A DNA stretch of 64,000 nucleotides. Origin: Streptomyces griseus subsp. griseus. Lineage in GTDB: Bacteria > Actinomycetota > Actinomycetes > Streptomycetales > Streptomycetaceae. The notes under the pieces were generated by a model, which was given only the letters and a program-made list of their open reading frames with translations, searched no databases and had not been told where the DNA came from. A program made the translations under genes and the position numbers. Location: contig NZ_JOJE01000004.1 of NCBI RefSeq assembly GCF_000720255.1, positions 1-64,000 on the forward strand, given 5' to 3'. Positions 50,574 to 58,255 of this stretch are shown here, piece after piece (the stretch's first letter is position 1; each line of letters opens with the position of its first letter).

Positions 50574-52004
50574 CTACGGCGAGGTGACGGCGTCGCGCTT
50601 TCGCGCCAGCCGTTCACGGACCAGGGCGAAGAGCACCACGGCCCCGGCGACCAGGGTGGACAGGACCACCTGGTCGCGGCCACCGCCCTCGGCGGTGTCG
50701 GTGAGCATGTAGCCCAGCACGAAGGTGATCAGGGCGATGGTGGCCCATGTGAGGTACGGGTAGAGCCACATCTTGACGGTCAGCTTCTCGGGCGCCTCCC
50801 GCTGGATGATCCTGCGCATGCGCAGCTGGGAGAAGCAGATCACCAGCCACACGAACAGGGCGATGGCACCGGAGGAGTTGAGGAGGAACTGGAAGACGGT
50901 GTCCGGCCACAGGTAGTTGAAGGCGACAGCGACGAAGCCGAACACCACCGAGGCCAGGATGGCCGCCTGGGGTACCCCACGGCCGGTCGTCCTCGCGAAC
51001 GCGGCCGGCGCGTCGTTGCGGCCCCCCAGCGAGAACGCCATGCGGGAGGCGGTGTACAGGCCGGAGTTGAGGCAGGAAAGCACGGAGGTGAGCACGATCG
51101 CGTTCATGATCTGCGCCGCGTGCGGGATACCGATGGAGCTGAGCGCGGCGACGTACGAGCCGTCCTTGAGGATCGCCGGGTCGTCCCACCGCAGCAGCGA
51201 CACGACGATCAGGATCGAGCCCAGGTAGAAGACCGCGATCCGCCAGATCACGCTGTTGGTCGCCTTGGTGACCGCGGCCCGCGGGTCGGCGGTCTCGCCC
51301 GCCGCCAGCGTGACGATCTCGCTGCCCATGAAGGAGAAGACCACCATCAGGACGCCGGTGAGGATCGCGCCGGGCCCGTTGGGCAGGAATCCGCCGTGCG
51401 CGGTGAGGTTGGAGAAGCCGCTCGCCGGGTGGTCGGAGCCGGGCAGCAGGCCGAACAGCGCGAGGCCGCCGATCACGATGAACGCGGCGATGGCGACGAC
51501 CTTGATACCGGCGAACCAGAACTCGAACTCGCCGTAGGAGCCCACCGAGGCCAGGTTCGTCGCGGTCAGGACGACCATCACGATCAGGGCCCAGCCCCAC
51601 TGCGGCACGGCCGGGACCCAGCCGGCCAGGATCTTCGCCCCGGCCGTCGCCTCGACCGCCAGCACCACGACCCAGAAGAACCAGTACAGCCAGCCGATCG
51701 TGAAGCCCGCCCAGCGGCCCAGGGCGCGGTCGGCGTAGGCGGAGAAGGAGCCGGAGGTGGGGTTGGCCGCGGCCATCTCGCCCAGCATCCGCATCACCAG
51801 GACGACGAGGGCGCCGACGAGGGCATAGGAGATCAGGATGCCGGGGCCGGCGGCGGCGATGCCGGAACCGGAGCCGACGAAGAGCCCGGCGCCGATGACG
51901 CCGCCGATCGCGATCATCGACAGGTGGCGGTTCTTCAGGCCGGCCTTCAGACCGGGCTCGGTGGGCGGACTGGGGGTGACGGTATTGGTCATCTCGACAT
52001 CCAT
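50574..52004 (-). CDS. amino acid permease (APC superfamily, GabP/AAT type)
   Basis: 476-aa transporter with twelve predicted helices. The AAT-family signatures are LKNRHLSMIAIGGVIGAGLF (helix 1, unwound G-rich region), GSFSAYADRALGRWAGFTIG and WLYWFFWVVVLAVEATAGAK (helix 3), and VFSFMGSEIVTLAAGETADP (helix 6). This is the layout of GABA, arginine or aromatic amino-acid permeases; the exact substrate cannot be assigned. Start ATG 52004 has no clear ribosome-binding site; ATG 51992 is also possible. It is divergent from a GntR regulator, with an A+T-rich dyad between, so it is likely under that regulator. Confidence 0.88.
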   Translation of the reverse strand: MDVEMTNTVTPSPPTEPGLKAGLKNRHLSMIAIGGVIGAGLFVGSGSGIAAAGPGILISYALVGALVVLVMRMLGEMAAANPTSGSFSAYADRALGRWAGFTIGWLYWFFWVVVLAVEATAGAKILAGWVPAVPQWGWALIVMVVLTATNLASVGSYGEFEFWFAGIKVVAIAAFIVIGGLALFGLLPGSDHPASGFSNLTAHGGFLPNGPGAILTGVLMVVFSFMGSEIVTLAAGETADPRAAVTKATNSVIWRIAVFYLGSILIVVSLLRWDDPAILKDGSYVAALSSIGIPHAAQIMNAIVLTSVLSCLNSGLYTASRMAFSLGGRNDAPAAFARTTGRGVPQAAILASVVFGFVAVAFNYLWPDTVFQFLLNSSGAIALFVWLVICFSQLRMRRIIQREAPEKLTVKMWLYPYLTWATIALITFVLGYMLTDTAEGGGRDQVVLSTLVAGAVVLFALVRERLARKRDAVTSP

Positions 52005-52057
52005 GGAGGGAGGGCGGACCAGGGCGGCACGAAAATTAGTTCAGTACGATCCAAAAA

Positions 52058-52077
52058 AACAGTCTTGTTTAACTGTT
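52058..52077. promoter_or_regulatory. AT-rich dyad in the APC permease / GntR divergent promoter
   Basis: AACAGT-CTTGTTTA-ACTGTT is a perfect 6-bp inverted repeat with 8-bp spacing, next to a run of seven A. The 52030-52095 stretch is far more A+T-rich than the rest of the window. Likely promoter/operator of the permease gene, perhaps bound by the adjacent GntR protein. Confidence 0.45.
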
Positions 52078-52207
52078 CACATTGCTCTATTTTCCGATCA
52101 GCGCTGAGACGCGTCTCCGGCCGCCGACTCCGCGCCGTCCCCCGTGTTCCGGCCCCCAGGGGAGCTCATGCACCAGCCAGCAGCGCGGCCGCCGTTAGGG
52201 TGGCGTC

Positions 52208-52942
52208 GTGGTGAACGCAGCGGGCAAGTTCGGTCCCTACAGCCAGCCGGGTCCCGCGCGGCCCACGCCGGGTGCCGGGGTCCTGGACACCCGCGTCCTG
52301 CCCGGCCGGGGCCCCACCGGATCCGAACTCGTCCGCTCCCGCATCGCCCTGCGGGTGCGACTGAAGTCCATGGCCCCCGGGGACCGGCTGCCGGACGTCG
52401 GTGTCCTCGCCGAGGAGCTGGGGATCAGTGAGATCACGGTGCGCCGGGCCCTGGAGGGCATGTGTCAGGACGGGCTGCTCGACCGCCGGCGCGGCCGGGC
52501 CGGCGGGACGTTCGTCGCGTCCGACTGGGACACGGTCGTGGCACTGATGCACGACTCCGACGAGGCGGCTTCGCTGGACGCCTTCCACCTGCTGCTGGAG
52601 TGCGGTCTCGTGGCGCACGCCGCGGGCGGGATCCCGGACGGCAGGCTCGACGGCGTACGGGCACTGGTCGACGACATGGACCGGTCCGACGATCCGTCAC
52701 GGCTGCTGGAACTGGAGACCCGCTTCCACCTGGACCTCGCCGAGGCACTCGGCGGGCCCGGCATCCGCGAGTTCGCCGCCGACCTGCTCGGCCGCCAGTG
52801 CCTGCTGCTTCCGGCCCCGGGGCCCGACGTCGTACGGGCACGCAACCGGTGCCACGCCGACCTGCTGGACGAACTCGCCCGCGGGGCGATGGCCCCGGCC
52901 GTGGACGCGGTGAAGGCACACCAGTACGCCGCTCCGAGCTGA
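52208..52942 (+). CDS. GntR-family (FCD) transcriptional regulator
   Basis: 244 aa. Winged helix-turn-helix: LVRSRIALRVRLKSMAPGDR, LAEELGISEITVRRALEGMC and DGLLDRRRGRAGGTFVASD, then an all-helical effector domain with ETRFHLDLAEALGG (typical of FCD metal/acid sites). A 40-residue Pro/Gly-rich N-terminal segment precedes the DNA-binding domain, so the real start may be further downstream; GTG 52208 begins the open frame. It lies between two amino-acid permease genes, one divergent, one 55 bp downstream, and plausibly controls both. Confidence 0.82.
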   Translation: MVNAAGKFGPYSQPGPARPTPGAGVLDTRVLPGRGPTGSELVRSRIALRVRLKSMAPGDRLPDVGVLAEELGISEITVRRALEGMCQDGLLDRRRGRAGGTFVASDWDTVVALMHDSDEAASLDAFHLLLECGLVAHAAGGIPDGRLDGVRALVDDMDRSDDPSRLLELETRFHLDLAEALGGPGIREFAADLLGRQCLLLPAPGPDVVRARNRCHADLLDELARGAMAPAVDAVKAHQYAAPS

Positions 52943-52997
52943 CCTCTCACCCACCGCCACCCTCTGGCACCACCGCACCGCACAAGGAGCTGTCGCC

Positions 52998-54470
52998 ATG
53001 CCCGACCCCGGAGCCGTCGGCCCGCTGCCGACACCGGGCGCCACCGGCGGCGCGCCCCAGCGTCTGCGCGGCGGTGTCCTCGGCATGGCGGACATCGCCG
53101 CCGCCACCATGGCCAACGTCGGCCCGGCCATGAGTTTCTTCTTCGGCTTCGCCTTCCTGGCCACCACCGCCGGCGTCGCCTCCCCGCTGACCATCGCCGC
53201 GGCGGGTGTCGCCGTCGCCCTGCTGGGCAACACGCTGGCCGAGTTCTCCCGCGCGCACCCCTCGGCGGGCAGCTTCATCACCTTCGTCGGCAGGACCTTC
53301 GGACCGGTCAGCGCGGTGACCACGGCGTTGCTGGCCGGCCTCGGCTACATCGTCGCGATGGCCTCCGTCATCGCCATCTCGGGCGGATTCGTGCAGATCA
53401 CCCTGCACCACTACACCGGCCTCGACTTCCCGTGGATCGTCTGGACCCTGCTGTTGACCGGAGCGGCGGTGGGGCTGATGCTGCGCGGGATCGTGGTCTC
53501 CACCAAGTGGGCCGGCTACTTCTTCGGTGTCGAGATGCTGGTCCTGGTCGTGGTGTCGGTCGCCGCGCTCGTCGAGCACCGCGGCAGCCTCTCCGCCGCC
53601 CCGTTCCTGCCCGGCCACATCACCCACGGCCTCAGCGGACTGGCCGCGGGTTTCCCCCTGGCCGTGTACCTGTTCGTGGGCTGGGAGAACTCGGCGGCGC
53701 TCGCCGAGGAGACCGAGAATCCACGGCGCAACGTCGGCCGGGCGGTGTTCTCCTCCGTCGCGATCATGACGGTGAGTTACATCCTCTTCGCCTACGCCAC
53801 CGTGACCGGTTTCGGCTACGACGTGCGGCGGCTCGGTGCTTCCCCCATCCCCTTCGTCGACATCGCCCACGACACCCTCGGAGCACTGGCGTTCCTCGCC
53901 TACCTCGGTGGACTGACCTCCACCCTCGGTGTGCTCATCGCGGGCATCAACTCCCAGGCGCGGCTCATCTTCAACGCCGGACGCGAGGGACTCCTGCCCT
54001 CCTTCTTCGGCTACGTCCACCCCACGCGCCGTACGCCCGACAACGCCATCGTCACCTTCACCGCCACCGCGCTGCTGATCATCGCCGGGTGGGGCCTGGG
54101 GCACCTGCTCGGAGCGGACGGCGGCCCGATGGACCCCGTCGTCTTCTTCACCGAGTCCTCCAGCCTGGGCGCCATCCTGATCCTGCTGGTCTACCTCGCC
54201 TCCAACATCGCCCTGCCGCTGTACTACCGCAGATACCGTCCGCAGGAGTTCCGGACCGTGCGACACCTGGTGCTCCCCGCACTCGGTGCCCTGGCCATCC
54301 TCGTCCCGCTCTACTACCTCGCCAAGCCCGGACAGCCCGCGCCGTACAGCTGGTTCCCCTACGCGGCCCTGGCCGCCCTGCTCGCCGCCATCGCCTACGC
54401 CGCGCTCCTGGTCCGCCGCGACCCCGGCCTGGCCGAACGGGTCGGGTCCATCGTCGCCGACGCCGAGTAG
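52998..54470 (+). CDS. APC-superfamily amino acid/amine permease
   Basis: 490-aa membrane protein, twelve helices. Typical features: LGMADIAAATMANVGPAMSF in the first helix, STKWAGYFFGVEMLVLVVVS, and FVGWENSAALAEETENPRRN (helix 6, with ENPRRNV as the conserved cytoplasmic loop of the APA/EAT group). It differs in family branch from the permease at 50574. It follows the GntR gene by 55 bp with AAGGAG (AAGGAGCTGTCGCC) before ATG 52998, so co-transcription with the regulator is likely. Substrate unknown; ethanolamine, amino acids and polyamines occur in this group. Confidence 0.86.
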   Translation: MPDPGAVGPLPTPGATGGAPQRLRGGVLGMADIAAATMANVGPAMSFFFGFAFLATTAGVASPLTIAAAGVAVALLGNTLAEFSRAHPSAGSFITFVGRTFGPVSAVTTALLAGLGYIVAMASVIAISGGFVQITLHHYTGLDFPWIVWTLLLTGAAVGLMLRGIVVSTKWAGYFFGVEMLVLVVVSVAALVEHRGSLSAAPFLPGHITHGLSGLAAGFPLAVYLFVGWENSAALAEETENPRRNVGRAVFSSVAIMTVSYILFAYATVTGFGYDVRRLGASPIPFVDIAHDTLGALAFLAYLGGLTSTLGVLIAGINSQARLIFNAGREGLLPSFFGYVHPTRRTPDNAIVTFTATALLIIAGWGLGHLLGADGGPMDPVVFFTESSSLGAILILLVYLASNIALPLYYRRYRPQEFRTVRHLVLPALGALAILVPLYYLAKPGQPAPYSWFPYAALAALLAAIAYAALLVRRDPGLAERVGSIVADAE

Positions 54471-54590
54471 GGCGTCGGCCCCACGGGGAACCGGCCCGCC
54501 CGCGCGGAGGCGATGGCGTGCGGTGTCCTCCGGGCGGAGGTATGACTGACAGAGAGCCCGGCGACAGCGGGCCAGGCGGGAGCGTCCGGC

Positions 54591-56645
54591 ATGCCCGAGC
54601 GAGAGACCCGGACCGGGAACGGTCGGCAGGACGGCATCACTGCCGCGCCCGGCGGGCTGCTCGATGTGCTGCGGGTCGCCGCCCTGGTCCTGGGGAGTGA
54701 CGGCCGGATCGCACTGTGGAGCCCCGAAGCGGAGTCGCTGCTCGGCTTCTCCGCCGAGGAAGCACTGGGCCGCGACGCGGGCGCCCTGCTGGTGGCCCCG
54801 GAGAACCGGCCGAAGGCACGCGAACTGTTCGACCGGGTCCGCACCGGCGCGCGCTGGGCGGGTGTCTTCCCGGTGCGGCACAAGGACGGCTCGATGCGCC
54901 GGGTGGAGTTCCGCACGATGCAGCTGCGCGACGCACGCGGCGACATCCATGCCCTCGGCCTGGGCGCCGACGCCGAGACCGTACGGAACATGGAGCGGGA
55001 CCTCGCCCTGTCCCACATCCTGGTCAGCCAGTCGCCGGTCGGTATCGCGGTGTTCGACACCGACCTGCGGTGGGTGCGCGTCAACCGGTCCCTGGAACGC
55101 CTCAACGGTGTCCCGGAGGAGGCCGTGCTGGGCCGCCGCGTCGGCGAGGTGCTGCCGGCCCTCGACGTCGAGGCCATCGAGTCGCGGATGCGGCGGGTCC
55201 TTCGCAGCGGTGAGCCGCTGCTGGATCAGCAGACGGTCGGCCGGACGGCCGCTGACGACGAAGATCACGCCTACTCGGAGTCGTACCACCGGATCGAGGA
55301 CGCGAACGGGCGTGTGCTGGGGCTGGCGATCTCCGTGCTCGATGTCTCCGAGCGGCAGCGGGCGGCGGCCGAGGTCGCGAAGGCGCGGGAGCGCCTGGCG
55401 GTGATAGCCGACGCCGGCGTCCGCATCGGCACCACGCTGGACCTGCGCCAGACGGCACGTGAACTCGCGGACGTGGCCGTTCCGGAGCTCGCCGACCTCG
55501 CCGCCGTGGACGTACTCGACTCGGTGGTCCACTCGGCCGCGGTCCGGACGGGCGGTCCCCTCGGCTTCCGGGCGCTCGCCCTCAAGACAGGCCGTCCCAC
55601 CGATGCGATCAAGGCCGTGGATCCGGTCGGGGAGCCGACGCTGTACAGCTCGTCACGGGTGATCACCCAGTGCGTACGGGAGGCTCGGCCGATCCTGCTG
55701 GCACACGTGGACGACACGGCGCTGCGGCGCATCGCCAGGGACGACTCCGCCGCCGAGACGCTGCGGCGCGCCGGGGTTCATTCCTATCTGGCCGCCCCCC
55801 TGGTCGCCCGTGGCGAGGTGCTGGGCACGCTCAGTCTGTGCCGCACGGTGAACTCGCGGCCGTTCGACGACCAGGACCTGACCCTTGCCACCGAGCTGTC
55901 CGCGCGCGCCGCCATCTGTATCGACAACGCGCGGATGTACGGGCGTGAACGCGACACCGCGCTCACGTTGCAGCGCAGTCTGCTGCCCCAGGAACCACTG
56001 CGCTACGGCGGCATCGAGGTCGCCTCCCGGTATCTGCCCGCGGTCAGTGAGGTGGGCGGCGACTGGTTCGACGTGATTCCGCTCAAGGACGGCAAGGTGG
56101 GGCTCGTGGTCGGCGACGTGATGGGCAAGGGCGTGCACGCCGCGGCGATCATGGGCCAGTTCCGCACGGCCACCCGCGCCCTCGCCCGGCTCGACCTGCC
56201 CCCGGCCGAGCTGCTGTGCCACCTCGACGATCTCGCGGCCTCGCTCGGCGACTCCGAGACGCTGGCCACCTGCGTCTACGTCGTCTGTGACCCGCAGCGG
56301 GGCCGGTGCGAGGTGTCCCGGGCGGGCCACCTGCCGCCGGTCCTGGTGGCCCCGGACGGGAAGGCGGCGTTCCTCGACATCGCCGGGGGAGTGCCCCTCG
56401 GGGTGGGTGGCGTCCCGTTCAGCGTCGAGGAGCGGGAACTCGCGGACGGGGCACTGCTCGCGTTGTTCACGGACGGTCTGGTGGAGAGCCACGAAACGCC
56501 CGTCGGCGCGGGGATGCGCACCGTGCTCCGGCTGCTGGACGGCAACCGTCTTCCTCTGGAGGAAGTGTGCGACATACTGCTCGGCGCCCTGAACCGGGAG
56601 CCGGACGACGACGTGGCGCTGCTCCTCGCCCGGCGCACGAGGTGA
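54591..56645 (+). CDS. PP2C-type (SpoIIE) phosphatase with PAS and GAF sensor domains
   Basis: 684-aa signalling protein. PAS 1 (about 20-130, VLGSDGRIALWSPEAESLLG), PAS 2 (about 135-255, VAVFDTDLRWVRVNRSLERL), GAF (about 265-440) and SpoIIE phosphatase (about 455-680) with GGDWFDVIPL and GDVMGKGVHAAAIMG metal-binding motifs and LALFTDGLVE. The phosphatase acts on phosphorylated anti-anti-sigma factors in sigma-B-like stress networks. No HATPase domain is present, unlike the protein at 58256. ATG 54591 starts the frame. It stands between an amino acid permease and a convergent aldehyde dehydrogenase. Confidence 0.88.
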   Translation: MPERETRTGNGRQDGITAAPGGLLDVLRVAALVLGSDGRIALWSPEAESLLGFSAEEALGRDAGALLVAPENRPKARELFDRVRTGARWAGVFPVRHKDGSMRRVEFRTMQLRDARGDIHALGLGADAETVRNMERDLALSHILVSQSPVGIAVFDTDLRWVRVNRSLERLNGVPEEAVLGRRVGEVLPALDVEAIESRMRRVLRSGEPLLDQQTVGRTAADDEDHAYSESYHRIEDANGRVLGLAISVLDVSERQRAAAEVAKARERLAVIADAGVRIGTTLDLRQTARELADVAVPELADLAAVDVLDSVVHSAAVRTGGPLGFRALALKTGRPTDAIKAVDPVGEPTLYSSSRVITQCVREARPILLAHVDDTALRRIARDDSAAETLRRAGVHSYLAAPLVARGEVLGTLSLCRTVNSRPFDDQDLTLATELSARAAICIDNARMYGRERDTALTLQRSLLPQEPLRYGGIEVASRYLPAVSEVGGDWFDVIPLKDGKVGLVVGDVMGKGVHAAAIMGQFRTATRALARLDLPPAELLCHLDDLAASLGDSETLATCVYVVCDPQRGRCEVSRAGHLPPVLVAPDGKAAFLDIAGGVPLGVGGVPFSVEERELADGALLALFTDGLVESHETPVGAGMRTVLRLLDGNRLPLEEVCDILLGALNREPDDDVALLLARRTR

Positions 56646-56675
56646 CACGGCCGCCTGTGCCGCACGGCCGCGGTG

Positions 56676-58139
56676 TCACAGCGCCCCTGGGGCCGTCATC
56701 CAGCGCCACTGCGTGAACTGCTCCAGGCTGGCGGTGCCGCCGACGCGGGAGGCGTTGCCGGAGATTCCCATGCCACCGAACGGCGCGTTGGCGGCGTCCT
56801 TGGCGGACACGTCGTTGATGTGGACCATGCCCGTGCGCAGCCGCCGCGCGACGGCGGTCGCCCGGGGCACGGACCGGGAGTGGACGGCGGCGGTCAGACC
56901 GTAGGCGGTGTCGTTGGCGACCTCGACGGCCTCGTCCTCGCTGTGGAAGGGGACGACGGGGGCGACGGGTCCGAAGATCTCCTCGGTGAAGGCCGGCATG
57001 GTCCGCTCGATGCGGTCCAGCACGGTGGGCGGGAAGAAGAGCCCGTCCCGTGTGCCTCCGGCCAGCACGCGGGCCCCGGCGGCCACGCTCTCGTCCACGA
57101 TCCGCGTGATCCGTACCGCCTGCCGCTCGCTGATGACGGGGCCGATCACCACGCCGTCGTCGCGGGGATCACCGATCGGCAACCCCTTCGCCTGCCGGAT
57201 CAGTGCCTCGGTGTACGCCTCGACGACGTCCGCGTGGACCAGATGGCGCCCGGCGGCGACACAGGCCTGCCCCTGATAGCCGAACGAGCTCATGGCCCCG
57301 GCCGCGGCGGCCGCCTCCACGTCCGCGTCCTCCAGCACGACGATCGAGTTCTTGCCGCCCAGCTCCAGCGACACGCGCTTGAGTCCTTCCCCCGCCACCC
57401 GGGCCACTTCCCGCCCGGCCTCGGAGGAGCCGGTGAACGAGACCATCGCGACGTGCGGATCGGCCGCGACCGCACGCCCCGCCTCCGCGTCGCCGGGGAG
57501 CACGTGCAGCACGCCCTCGGGCAGCCCGGCCTCCTGGAACAGCTGGGCGACGAGGACGCCGCCCGACACCGGGGTGAGGGGGTCGGGCTTGAGCAGGACG
57601 GCGTTGCCGAGGACCAGCGCCGGCGCCAGCGCCCGCATCGCGAACAGCAGCGGCGCGTTCCACGGGTTGATGACACCCACCACCCCCAGTGGCACCCGCC
57701 ACGCCAGACTCGTCCCGCCGGAAACCTGCGGCGTCAGGATCTCTCCCTGGGGCTGCGACGCGAGACCGACCGCGTGCCGCAGCTGACCGAGCCCGGCCGC
57801 GATCTCGTAGTCACCCTTGGCGGGGATGCCGCCCGACTCGCGGACGATCCAGGCGCGGATCGCCGCGCTGTGTTCCCGCAGGGCACGGTCGGCGCGCATC
57901 AGCACGTCGGCACGGTCGGACACCGCGACCGCCGCCCAGTCCGGCGCCGCCCGGGCGGCGCGGGCGCCGGCGCGTGCGACATCCGCGGGTGAGGCCACGC
58001 CCACTTCCGCCAGTGGCTCGCCGGTGGCCGGTTCGATGGTTCGGCGGGTGCCGCCCTCGGAGGTCCGCCAGCCCTCGCTGTAGATCATCCCCGTCCACTC
58101 GGCCGCGTTCGGCCAGACGCCCTCGCCCGTGACCGTCAT
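56676..58139 (-). CDS. NAD(P)-dependent aldehyde dehydrogenase (benzaldehyde/vanillin-dehydrogenase-like)
   Basis: 487-aa enzyme. Active-site residues are present: oxyanion Asn161 in GVINPWNAPLL, general base Glu259 in SLELGGKNS and nucleophile Cys293 in GYQGQACVAAGR, together with VSFTGSSEAGR for cofactor binding. PxxxFxEEIFGPVAPVVPF and the C-terminal NDVSAKDAANAPFGGMGISG fit the aromatic-aldehyde branch (benzaldehyde/salicylaldehyde dehydrogenase). Start ATG 58139 follows GGAGG (GCGGAGGTTGGACGG); the frame is open to 58193. It has no operon partner. Aliphatic aldehydes are a possible alternative. Confidence 0.88.
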   Translation of the reverse strand: MTVTGEGVWPNAAEWTGMIYSEGWRTSEGGTRRTIEPATGEPLAEVGVASPADVARAGARAARAAPDWAAVAVSDRADVLMRADRALREHSAAIRAWIVRESGGIPAKGDYEIAAGLGQLRHAVGLASQPQGEILTPQVSGGTSLAWRVPLGVVGVINPWNAPLLFAMRALAPALVLGNAVLLKPDPLTPVSGGVLVAQLFQEAGLPEGVLHVLPGDAEAGRAVAADPHVAMVSFTGSSEAGREVARVAGEGLKRVSLELGGKNSIVVLEDADVEAAAAAGAMSSFGYQGQACVAAGRHLVHADVVEAYTEALIRQAKGLPIGDPRDDGVVIGPVISERQAVRITRIVDESVAAGARVLAGGTRDGLFFPPTVLDRIERTMPAFTEEIFGPVAPVVPFHSEDEAVEVANDTAYGLTAAVHSRSVPRATAVARRLRTGMVHINDVSAKDAANAPFGGMGISGNASRVGGTASLEQFTQWRWMTAPGAL

Positions 58140-58255
58140 CCGTCCAACCTCCGCCCCTGTAGCCGATCGACCCGGAGTGGGATCACCTCCCATTTTTGCG
58201 ACTTATCCGCCTGTTTGTCGCATATCTCAGCGAATGACGGGAATGCCGTACCACT

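Noticed and set aside
52947..55532. 861-codon minus-strand frame across the APC permease and phosphatase genes
   Set aside because: Repeats of QGGG/DVAEAG type, antisense to clear genes, no domain recognised.
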